From positions 1,709,186 to 1,754,185 of the forward strand of contig CM022678.1 in NCBI GenBank assembly GCA_012295275.1: a DNA stretch of 45,000 nucleotides. The letters run 5' to 3'. Positions 36,547 through 45,000 of this stretch are shown in pieces. Position numbers and translations under genes: made by a program. Below the pieces are notes generated by a model, which was not told the DNA's origin, did no database searches, and saw only the letters and a list, made by a program, of their open reading frames with translations. This DNA is from Chrysomallon squamiferum. Taxonomy: Eukaryota; Mollusca; Gastropoda; Neomphalida; Peltospiridae. Positions within the stretch are counted from its first letter, which is position 1. Each line of letters begins with the position of its first letter.

Positions 36547-39500
36547 TTTTTTTTTTTTTTGCTTTGATAGTTATTGTAGGGAATTTTTTCCCTCCATTTT
36601 ATTGTTAGGATTTTTTTCCTCTATTTTAATTTATTTTTTTTCATAAATAAAAAAATATATATATTTTGTTAATTTTTCATGCTGCATAAATTTGTCATTC
36701 ATATAAAAATTGTGTGTTATTGAAACAGGTAATTTTTTGTTTATCAGTAAAGCTTTATTGTGTTGCTATTTAAGTTTCATCATTCTAAATGACATTTTTA
36801 GTTTACATAGTCTGACTGTAGTACCTGGTTTACTGAGGTTTGTTTAAGTAAATTGGTTTTTTCAGATGATCTTGGAAATATCACTGCCATCAGTGTGGAT
36901 ATTAGCTCTAACAGAAATGACATTTGGTGAGATAAATCTGAATTAAAAATTATATTTTTTAGTTTATAATTTATTAAATAATTTGTTTTAGTTATTTGCT
37001 TATTTATTTTTATTATTTTTGATATTTACTACCGTCATTTTATTTATTTATTTATTTATTTATTTTATCTCCTTTTTTGGTGGTTTTTTTTTTTTTTTTA
37101 TTTTACTTTTTTCTAATATCCTGGACTATAATTCGGGCTAAAGACTGTTTTGAGGTCATGAGATCCACAAGAACAAAGAAGTTCAAAGGTTGTGACTCTG
37201 CAACAAAAACATGTATGCTAAGAAGCCCACTTGTTGCTGAGATACTGACATCTAAACACATCCATTTTGACCCAGTGTAAAATTCTGAATGTTCATATTT
37301 CCAAAAGGATTGTTTGAAGGTAAAATTTGACATTTGGGCAGTTGAGAGAAAACAAAGATGTAAACCAATTTGTAACAGAATGTGAATTGTTCGGATTACA
37401 ACTTTCCATTTTATTGGGTGAACTTGACTTGGAATGACAACAATGTATTTTGAAGTATTTGTTGTTCTTTTTCTTCATTTCACTGAAATTCATGTTTTTT
37501 TTTTTTTTTTTTTTTCAGGCGACCTGCAATAATCAGTGTGTTCAAGCCAATTACAAATAGTTGTTGGATATCATGGAAGCCTGATGTTATCATGTGCAAA
37601 GCAAGGCTAAGAAAGATAATCCGTTTGGAGCATTATTATTCGAAAATGAAAACTGGCAGGTCTGTACAAAGATTTTTTTCTTTTTTGCCATTTCATCACA
37701 TTGTTTCAGTAAGTGCAGTTAGCAGTCCATAGTGTCCACAGTATATTCACAGTCCACATTCAGATATCAAAAATATTTGTACCAAAGATGTCAAACATGA
37801 TTTTTTTTTTTTTTAAGTTCATTTTGTCCACAAGCAAATGTATCCAAACAGACCATATGTACACATGAAAATTTACTTTTTTGTATTCCTACTTTCCACT
37901 ATTCAGTGTCAAACCTGACTTTTGAGTATTTATACATTCCATAAATTGATGTCAGATATGACTTGTTTTAACTCATACAGTACACTATTAAATATCAATC
38001 ATTACATTTGTTTGTTGTCCTTTTTTTTTTTTAAATAAAATGTTTCATTATCATTTAAACATCATTTTTGTTAATCTTTAATTTAAAAAAAAAAAAAAAA
38101 AAAATAAAAACCAACAACAACTAATGATTTTAAGCAGACTTATAATGTTCTCAAATAAGATATTTTCAATGTCTTAAATAATTATTTCTTTGTAGGAACT
38201 TCTGGACTGATTACTTGATATTTGTTGGAGTGAAACATCTTCTGTTGTCACATTTTATAACTAGCGTCCGGTTTGGTACTGTTTCGTCTCCTGTGTTTCT
38301 TCTTCTCTTTTACTTCTTGTTGGCTGGGATCTTCACAGCCACTCTCATCGTCTACGTGTACAACCAAGACCTGCTGATACCTGACGACCAGCAGACATTT
38401 AACATAAACAGTTTCGAGTGGCGAAGCATCGATTTAGGATTACTCATTTCAGTCGCATCTTCGTGGTTCATGGAAGCCTTGATTCGCAACATCAAACCGA
38501 CCAGACTGAAGCCTGGCTTTATCTTCAGAGGACTGCAAGACATCAAGCTCTACGACAACTTGCAGAGGCTGAGGAAGATTGAGGAAGAAGAGCAAATGAC
38601 GGTGCCTCCTGAAATAACGGGCTGCACGTCTTACCTGTCCAGACTGGACCTTCCGCCCGAAGGCGACATGAATGAATTTGTAAGGAAACTGGTGAACGAT
38701 GTCGGTTCTAACCTCTCAGACTGTATAGAAAAAAGGAGGGACAGAGCAGAAATGGTGGCAGTTTTGGAAAAATGGAATCGCTGGCTTGAAATAAGACTGA
38801 TGACGGAAATTAAAGACATGCTTAGCAAAGACAGAGGAAATTTTCCCAGCTATGGCAACTCTACTTGGGCTTCAGCAGGGCCTAGCAGGGAAGAGCTTGC
38901 TAAAGAACAAGCTGCAAGAGATAAAGCTGCCAAGGAACAAGCTGCAAGAGAACAGGCTGCAAGAGAAAAAGCTGCAAGAGAACAAGCAGGAAGAGAACAA
39001 GCTGCAAGAGATAAAGCTGCAAGAGAACAAGCTGCAAGAGAACAAGCTGCAATAGAACAAGCTGCCAGAGAACAAGCTGCCAGAGAAGAGGCTGCCATGT
39101 CTAATGCTGATCTAGAAACTCTTAAGCCTGCAACCTCAAAAACATCAGCTAAGAAAGAAGTACGCTTCAAATTTACAGATCCCAATGATAAAAAAAAAGG
39201 TATTGTTGTTTGTCAGGATTGTGACTGTCCATTCTGCACTCAGGTGAAGATGAGGATTAAGAGAGACTGTTGTTTTCTGCTTGACATTGTCACCAGAGCC
39301 GTCCTCAAGCGATGTAAGGATGCACTGGTAAAAGGGAAAAAAGATCAGAACTATGAGTTGCAGGTGAATGAAGACGTGGATGCAGTGAAGACCGTTTGTA
39401 CATATGTTATAGAAAAACTTCAGTGTTCTGAGCACGTTAGGCACTACAATATTGATCTGAAGGATCTTCCAATCCCAAAGAAAGAAAACAGTCAGATATG

Positions 39501-42020
39501 TGAACATGTGAAAAAGAAGTACTGGGATCAGAAGAAACCAGAAATGCTGGCTCACGTTTACGTGAATGGAGTTATTGCTCACGCCACTGAGACGATACAG
39601 AGAAAACTTAACAACGAACTGATTTCGTTACCCACGAGAAAATTGCACGGCTCCAGGAAAGTGAATTTTGATTCGGATGATTTTGCCGAGTGTCTCTTGG
39701 ATGACATTTTCATCAAGATCACGTCATTTCTGTACCAGCAGCAAGAAGGTCAGCTGAACACCGCCGATCTGGTGAAGACTTTAGACCGGTGGCTGGAACA
39801 GCTGGAAAAGAGTAATTTTGATCTGGTCAATCAGACGATGCTGCCAGAGAGGAAGTGCATCTCGGCCATCTCGCAAGACAGCGGCGACGAGAGCAACCCG
39901 ATCTACCACCACACACTCCCACTCGTGTTTTACAAGCTGACGGAGAATCTCACCGTTGTCAACGCAGCCACGATAGCCGAGAGTAACTTCCACGGAGACG
40001 AGTTCTGTCTGTGTCAGTCGGGCCCACCTGCTCTCACTGCCAGCCACGTGGACGTCGACTCGTCCAAGGACGAATCGATCACGGCGGTGGATGCTTCCAC
40101 TGAGGTGATCAAACATTCGGCAGAGTCTCGTATGTGTAACTGTCGCCACTGCCAGCAGGTCAAAGTGAGGATACGACGAGACTGCACGTTCCTCCTGGTC
40201 ATGGTCATCAAGGCCGTGATGAGAGCCTGTCACAAGTGTCTGCTGCAGTACAACAGGAAAAGTGAAAGGTACATCATGCGAATATCTCAGACTGTCAGTT
40301 CTCTGGAATCCACCTGTTCAGCTTTGATTGAACAGCTCCAGTGTTCCAATAACTACCAGGATATCACCCCCAAGAGTCGCTGCTGCGGGAAGATGGATGA
40401 GTCGCTGAGTCCAGATAAAGCTGAAAAGCTGGCTCACGTTTTCATTCACGGTGTTGTGTCTGTGATAATCATCAGAATCCACAGGGAGATAATTGATGAA
40501 CTTGATTCACTGTCTCCTTGTGAAGAAAATCAGCCGAAAGGTCTTAATGGGAATTTTTCCGAAGATTTTGTCTACGATTTGTACGCCATTATTTCAGGCT
40601 TTCTGTATCAGCAGTTTAAAGGAACTTTCAGAGCTGAATCTGCTATGGAGACGATAAACCGTTGGCAGCGATTGTTGGAAATAGAAGTTCTAAAGCAGCT
40701 AGGTCATGATTTAACTCTGTCAGAGTTTAGAGTGAGTCTCCACAGTCCAGTTAAATCTGAGAAGAAAGCTGTAAAGAAAGAAGAAAAGCCAGTTGAGAAG
40801 AAATCGCAGTGTGAACTGTTGAAGCATGATGCGCACTGCGGGTGTGAGTACTGCACTGACGTCAAGAACAAGCTCTTCAAAAACTCCATAATGATCCTGC
40901 AGCAGGTGTTGAAGGACGACAACAAGAGTGTGCGGGAGAAGAACTTCGACAAGCAGTTCTTACCCATTGTGAACCGCACTGCGGACAGCATGACGGGAGT
41001 CTGTGTTGACGTCATCACCTGGCTGAGGACACTGGGTCATCAGAGTAAAGGCAAGGAGGACTTTCACTTCCCAGGGTGGGATTCGTTGGATATAATATCC
41101 AAACTTCCCGCTGAAATAAAGAAGGACGCTGCATGGAGAACTCACAGACGATTGTCGTTAAAACTGCCCAAAAACACTGACCTGGAGTCCACTGTTCAGA
41201 TTATGATAAATGAAATTGTGAAAATGTCCGAAGATGAGGCTAACCTCCAGCTTGTCGAAAATACTCATGTACAGAGCTTGTGCTCAAAGGCCACTCACGA
41301 AGCCTTGGACGAAATTTGGAAATATTACCAAAATCCTTGTTATGCTTTTACTGTGTTCTTAATCCAGCAAAAAGCAATTCAGAAACTGATTAACATAGGG
41401 AAAAACTCGACAAAGGAACAGAATATTCCAACTCTTGTAAAGGAACATTTCTCGTACGCTCTCTACCCGGAAACAGAGGCACACTTTGAACACCCGGACA
41501 CCATGGTATCGGAAGCTTGGATGTTCAGCCTCCTACATGAAATGCAAAAAAGGGAAGAGTTTATCAACAACGTTAAGACAACCTTCTCGTTGCACGCGGT
41601 TGTTCAGAAAATTGAGGATTTTGTCAACAGGGAACTTGATAAAATTGTCAAACAGTGCTTGGAGCAGGCTTGTTACAAGCTCGCTGTCACTGACAACAAC
41701 ACTTTAGCAATAAGCATCATCAAGGACGCCAAATACATGGCGCCAGTCTACCAGTTTCTAGAGCTGATTGTGCAGTGCCAAGTGGAATGTGATCTCGCCT
41801 CTGCGAAAAGCTTTCAACGAGTAAGTCAGGGCGTGAAGCAGATTCTTCTTGACGAGCTTTCCAGACTCGCCAGTGAAAACCTTTCTCCTGAAACTCCGAG
41901 AAGCAAAGATCAGAAACAGCTGAACGATCAAAGACCAGAGCCGGTAAACTTTCACTGATACTTTATGTACTTTCGGTTTTCTTTTTATTTCTTTGTAAAA
42001 GCGAAAAGAAAGAAAAGTTA

Positions 42021-42051
<31 letters not shown>

Positions 42052-42172
42052 AACAATAACCACAGTAGCAGCAGCATCAACAACAACAAAACAAAACAGT
42101 GATCTGTTAAATATTTTGTTATGATTTATATTCTAATATGTTATTTGACAGCTATTGTGAGCATTATTATTA

Positions 42173-42236
<64 letters not shown>

Positions 42237-42796
42237 TACGTATTTAAACTTTAATTTCGTCTAGCAAAGAGAGAGATCTGACACAATGGGAGATGTATTC
42301 GCTGAAATACACGCACTAAGTAAAGGTGATGAATAATTTTAATACAAATAATAACATGAGGAACTGGAAAAAACAATCTATGTTAAACATAAAGTTTGTC
42401 TGTAAATAACTTTTATTTTATAAGATTTGTCATGGAAACAATTTCAGAATTTTGAAGACGGGTGGCAATTTTTCATTTGACCTGTCTCTCTTAAGCTAGC
42501 ATGTCTTTGAACAAAGAGATCACTTGAAACGAAATTTTATGACAGTTTTAAAAAAAAAAAATCAAAATCAAATTAAATAAATAAATAAATAATAACAACA
42601 AAAACAACAGCAACAATAATATGTTTACCTTTCAACATGAACACAGATAACTTCAGAGAAAAAAAAAGAGAAAAATCGTAACAGAATTTATAATTTGGCA
42701 CAGATACAAATTCATTGCAACCAAACAAAAGAAACAAAAACAACACCAACAAAAATAAAAATAAATAAATAAATGAATAAGTGAATAATAAAAATG

Positions 42797-42835
<39 letters not shown>

Positions 42836-43326
42836 AATAATCAGACTAAAACGTTATATTCGCACTGTCAGATATAAAACCGCTGACGACGGTTGCCCAG
42901 TTCATGAAGGAGGATTCTCACAGGCAGCACCTGGGTCGTCTGGAGAAGCAGGTGGTGAAGACGGAGAGGAGGCACAAAGAGCTCGTCGCCATCAACCTGC
43001 AGAACATCGTCGACTCGTACTACGTGTCGGCGGAGCTGCCCGAGGGGTACACGGAGCGCGAGCTGTACATCGTCGAGTGGGCCATGACCAACACGCTGCA
43101 CAAGCCGCTGCCTGCCGAGTTGCGGAAACTCTCCCTGTTCGTTCTCTTCTTTCTCACCTCTCTCACGATGATCTACTTCGTGCTCAAAGGCGCCGAGCTG
43201 ACCACGCCCCAGGCCAAGGAGTGGGCATGCCTGACGGCCATCAACGTCTGCTTGTACATTGTGGTTTTCGAGCCGCTGAAGCTGTTGCTGGTCAACATGC
43301 TGAGAAGAACGTGGCCGTACTTTTGA
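35284..43326 (+). CDS. PLAT-domain, five-pass polycystin-1-like membrane protein (whole spliced gene, 1605 aa)
   Basis: Eight coding exons with GT-AG introns join in phase: 35284-35403, 35601-35685, 35885-36031, 36866-36926, 37519-37659, 38196-41943, 42265-42325 and 42872-43326. Their sum is 4818 nt, 1605 residues plus stop. Seen: TM1 about 14-36 followed by RRK (positive-inside, so the next part is cytosolic); a PLAT domain about 56-165 (RG at 106-107, LG at 120-121, W138); TM2 about 217-240; TM3 about 263-281; a loop to about 1540; TM4 about 1541-1559; TM5 about 1572-1597, containing the EPLK motif typical of the matching polycystin segment. Known: polycystin-1 proteins place a cytosolic PLAT between TM1 and TM2 and continue after TM5 into a channel-like six-TM part. 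Here a stop follows TM5 by eight residues. A membrane scaffold or sensor role is inferred; no enzyme or pore motif is visible. The start is chosen because all three frames have stops between the acceptor at 35242 and this ATG. Confidence 0.85.
35601..35685 (+). CDS. Exon 2 of PLAT/5-TM gene: start of PLAT domain
   Basis: Codes residues 41-68 plus one base of codon 69. The acceptor is TTTTCTTATTTTAG and the donor GTAAGC at 35686. It carries the first PLAT beta strand (Y-E-Y-I-V-S-I). It begins in phase 0, matching the end of the previous exon, and ends in phase 1, matching the next one. Confidence 0.88.
35885..36031 (+). CDS. Exon 3 of PLAT/5-TM gene: core of PLAT domain
   Basis: Codes residues 69-117. 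Seen are the PLAT hallmarks: strand AKVHIKLIGEF, then a hydrophobic strand, then RG-x2-D-x-F (residues 106-112). The acceptor TTTGATTAG ends at 35884 and the donor GTAAGA lies at 36032. Both flanking phases are 1. Confidence 0.9.
36480..36562. repeat. (ATT)n microsatellite inside the intron between coding exons 3 and 4
   Basis: About 20 ATT triplets followed by a T run, within the PLAT domain's 834-bp intron. Confidence 0.95.
36866..36926 (+). CDS. Exon 4 of PLAT/5-TM gene: PLAT strand with DLG motif
   Basis: A 61-nt exon coding residues 118-138, with a DLGNI-TAIS-VDI strand followed by the conserved Trp. The Trp codon is split TG|G across the intron. The acceptor TTGGTTTTTTCAG ends at 36865; the donor GTGAGA starts at 36927. 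It joins exon 5 in phase 2 and restores Trp138. Confidence 0.88.
37519..37659 (+). CDS. Exon 5 of PLAT/5-TM gene: end of PLAT domain and basic linker
   Basis: Follows a long poly-T tract ending in CAG at 37518. Its first G completes Trp138. It codes residues 139-184: the final PLAT strands (PAIISVFKPITNSCW) and then a basic stretch (KARLRKIIRL) leading to the pre-TM2 segment. The donor GTCTGT at 37660 leaves phase 2. The exon stays open in only this frame given the upstream phase. Confidence 0.87.
38196..41943 (+). CDS. Exon 6 of PLAT/5-TM gene: giant exon with TM2, TM3 and the long cytosolic loop
   Basis: A 3748-nt exon, open throughout, coding residues 185-1434. In order: pre-TM2 segment (VGVKHLLLSHF), TM2 (217-240), TM3 (263-281), a helical half-module (about 343-395), an Ala-rich REQAA-type repeat (417-486), Cys module 1 (from 527), an acidic Ser/His-rich linker (about 735-825), Cys module 2 (from 832), a Lys/Glu linker (about 1039-1054), Cys module 3 (from 1066), and a helical C-terminal part. 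The acceptor TTATTTCTTTGTAG ends at 38195. The donor GTAAAC lies at 41944; reading on without splicing meets a stop at 41956. Such a large internal exon fits origin from an intron-poor or retrocopied segment, but that is inference. Confidence 0.9.
38889..39098 (+). repeat. Coding 15-bp minisatellite encoding REQAA-type repeats
   Basis: About 14 tandem units of a 15-nt motif (GCTGCAAGAGAACAA and variants) lie inside exon 6, covering residues 417-486. They encode a five-residue period of Arg/Lys-Glu/Asp-Gln/Lys-Ala-Ala. Such a sequence is expected to form a long, highly charged single helix or coiled coil. The unit is a multiple of three, so copy changes would alter length without breaking the frame. 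Confidence 0.9.
42165..42236. repeat. (ATT)n microsatellite inside the intron between coding exons 6 and 7
   Basis: About 22 ATT triplets, less than 30 bp upstream of the exon 7 acceptor. Confidence 0.95.
42265..42325 (+). CDS. Exon 7 of PLAT/5-TM gene: short linker exon
   Basis: A 61-nt exon coding a hydrophilic linker (residues 1435-1454, starting QRERSDTMGDVFAEIHAL). The acceptor TTTAATTTCGTCTAG ends at 42264. The donor GTGATG at 42326 is weaker than the others. It is needed for frame: joining exon 6 directly to exon 8 would hit TAA at the second codon. Confidence 0.72.
42797..42834. repeat. (ATT)n microsatellite inside the intron between coding exons 7 and 8
   Basis: About 12 ATT triplets, 37 bp upstream of the exon 8 acceptor. 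The mirrored placement with 42165-42236 is noted. Confidence 0.95.
42872..43326 (+). CDS. Exon 8 (last) of PLAT/5-TM gene: TM4, TM5 and stop
   Basis: Codes residues 1455-1605. A charged, probably coiled-coil segment (about 1470-1500) leads to TM4 (1541-1559) and TM5 (1572-1597, with VVFEPLKLLLVNML). The TGA stop is at 43324-43326. The TM5 pattern of W, then small and aromatic residues, then a Pro-Leu-Lys near the membrane face, matches the fifth helix of polycystin-1 relatives. The exon is clearly richer in G+C than the surrounding introns and than most of exon 6. No donor with good consensus precedes the stop. Confidence 0.88.
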
Positions 43327-43584
43327 GCGGGTTCATGTGGATCAGCAGCTGAGCGTTGGACGTTGTTATCGAGAGTGTTGGAAAGATGTTTCTTTGTAAC
43401 GTGGAGAGTTCATCGAGGCAGTTATTTCTATGTTTATAAAGAATGCACACACAGACTGGTGTTTCTCATTTCATGAAGCATGTAGGCATAAAAAAAAAAA
43501 AAAAATTGCGTTTGTAGACAATCTAGAACTAGAAATATTCTCTGTTTAAAGTCAGTGTGGAAACTAAATAATAATAATAATAAC

Positions 43585-43590
43585 AATAAA
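43585..43590 (+). terminator. Candidate poly(A) signal AATAAA
   Basis: The first exact AATAAA after the stop at 43326 is here, about 260 nt downstream, inside an A-rich tract. In such A-rich DNA the hexamer can occur by chance, so this is only a candidate 3' end of the PLAT/5-TM transcript. Confidence 0.35.
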
Positions 43591-43609
43591 AAAAAAAAAA
43601 AAATACATA

Positions 43610-44910
43610 TATAAAATCAGAAATGTGCCTGTCTTTAAAGAGAATCAGAAAAATGACTTTTAAAAAATTATATATTGTGAGATGTCTATTTTAAAAATAT
43701 ATAGAAACAGAAATATCTCACTATGTATTGAATCAGAAATATGTCTATTTAAAGACTATAGAATCAGAAATGTCTATTTAAAGACGAATCAGAAATGACT
43801 AAAAACAAAGTATGGAATCAGAAATATGTCTATTTAAAGACTATAGAATCAGAACGTCTATTTAAGACAATAATTAGAAATATGACTAAAGACGATGTAT
43901 AGAATAAGAAATATGACTATTTAAAGACTATAGAATCAGAAATGTCTATTTAAAGACTATAGAATCAGAAATGTCTATTTAAAGAGTGTAGAATCAGAAA
44001 TATGACTATTTAAAGACTAGAATCAGAAATATTTCTGTTTAAAGAATTATATAATCAGTACAATGACTATTTAAAAACTGCACAGAATGAGAAATATGTC
44101 CTTAGTTGTAGATAGAAATGTCTATTTAAAGACGATTCAGAAATATGATTAAAGACAATGTATAGAATCAGAAATATGTCTATTTAAAGACTAGAATCAG
44201 AACGTCTATTTAAATAAAACGAATCAGAAATATGACTTTAAAGACAATGTATAGAATCAGGAACATCTATTTAAAATCAGGAACATCTATTTAAAGAATT
44301 GTATATCAGACTATTTAAAAACTGCGTATAATCAGAAATATGCCCGTATTTGTAAAAAAGTGTATAAACAGAAATATATCTTAGTTATAGAGAGGGCATA
44401 AAATCAGAAATTTGTAGACTGCACAAAAACAAATATGTCCGCATTTAAAGACACTGTATAGACAAATATGTCCGTATCTGTAGACTATACAACCAGAAAT
44501 ATATAGGCATTTGTAGACAGTGTATGGAATGTCCGTATTTGTAGACATGGATAGAAAGATAAATATGTTCATATTTGTGGACAAATATTTCTGCATTTGT
44601 AGACAGTATACAGACGTAGAAATACGTGTATATGTGTAGAATTAGGGAATTAGAAATAAGTATGTTATAAAAAGAAATACATCTATATTTGTAGACGGTG
44701 TACAGAATCAGAAATACGTATTTGTAGTCGTGTATAAACAGATGTATGTTTATTTGTAGTCAACGTAGGGTGAAAAGAGAAATGTACCCGTATTTGATGA
44801 GAGTGTCTAAAATGAGAAATGTGTCCGTATTTGTAGACAGTTTGTAGAATCAGGAATTTGTACTTGTAGACTGAGAAATGTGTCCGTATTTGTAGACGGT
44901 GTGAAAATTT
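43610..44910. repeat. About 30-bp degenerate minisatellite in the 3' flank, two subfamilies
   Basis: From 43610 to about 44290 units read ATAGAATCAGAAATATGTCT and then ATTTAAAGACT. From about 44330 to 44910 units read CAGAAATGTGTCCG and then TATTTGTAGACAGTGTAT. The two share GAATCAGAAAT-x-TGTC and a GAC end, so one likely derives from the other. Confidence 0.88.
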
Positions 44911-45000
44911 ACAATGAACTGGGGAAAGACAACTTCTGATTTCAGTCCTTGAGGATAACCAAAGAAATAAGTGATTGATGTTGTAGAAAAAAAACTATAA

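Noticed and set aside
37077-37280. Plus-strand open frame of 67 codons in the intron between coding exons 4 and 5
   Set aside because: It could have been a PLAT exon, but exon 4 (ending TG) joins exon 5 (starting G) directly in phase and restores the conserved Trp. The frame lacks a suitable acceptor and PLAT features.
38850-39185. Minus-strand open frame of 111 codons (SLAACSLAAC)
   Set aside because: Shadow of the REQAA-coding repeat on the other strand.
41944-41958. Natural end of the giant exon frame at TGA 41956
   Set aside because: A donor (GTAAAC at 41944) just before the stop, a short exon at 42265 and an exon coding TM4-TM5 at 42872 join in frame and complete the polycystin-like fold. 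Stop at 41956 would leave an odd three-TM product, possible only as an unspliced isoform.

Overview
This is an AT-rich window from an animal nuclear genome, dominated by simple repeats. Three things show this: GT-AG introns, very large gene-poor introns, and dozens of microsatellites and minisatellites. The protein families (a kinesin-3 motor and a PLAT-domain polycystin-1 relative) fit an invertebrate. A mollusc or other lophotrochozoan is my guess, but nothing in the sequence proves it. I see no bacterial genes, rRNA, tRNA or CRISPR.

Two genes sit head to head. On the minus strand, the first two coding exons of a kinesin-3 family motor of KIF13 type lie at 32736-32682 and 25778-25706. They splice in phase across a 6.9 kb first intron. 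Positions 1-25705 would then be its second intron, since I found no further motor exon there; this long stretch is mostly tandem repeats. Upstream of the ATG is a promoter-like segment (about 32860-32935) with a YY1-type ATGGCG element and an ETS-type CTTCCGG.

On the plus strand, eight coding exons from 35284 to 43326 join in phase into one 1605-residue open frame (4818 nt including the stop). Order along the protein: a short N-terminus, TM1, a PLAT domain, TM2, TM3, a loop of about 1,260 residues, TM4, TM5, stop. This is the middle of a polycystin-1-type protein. It lacks the GAIN/GPS ectodomain and ends before the channel-like part. The loop carries an Ala-rich five-residue repeat and a repeated Cys-cluster module (C-x-C-x2-C-x2-VK) that I do not recognise. 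This protein is the best candidate in the window for an undescribed system.

Layout: 1-25705, inferred kinesin intron 2, repeat-filled, with 55/51-bp, 33-bp, 23-bp and 43-bp minisatellites. 25706-25778, kinesin exon 2. 25779-32681, intron 1, with 12-bp and about 23-bp arrays and one copy of a 90-bp dispersed element. 32682-32736, kinesin exon 1. 32737-35242, promoter and intergenic DNA with an inverted second copy of the 90-bp element and a CT/TA/GA palindrome. 35243-43326, the PLAT/5-TM gene. 43327-45000, 3' flank filled by a degenerate about 30-bp minisatellite.
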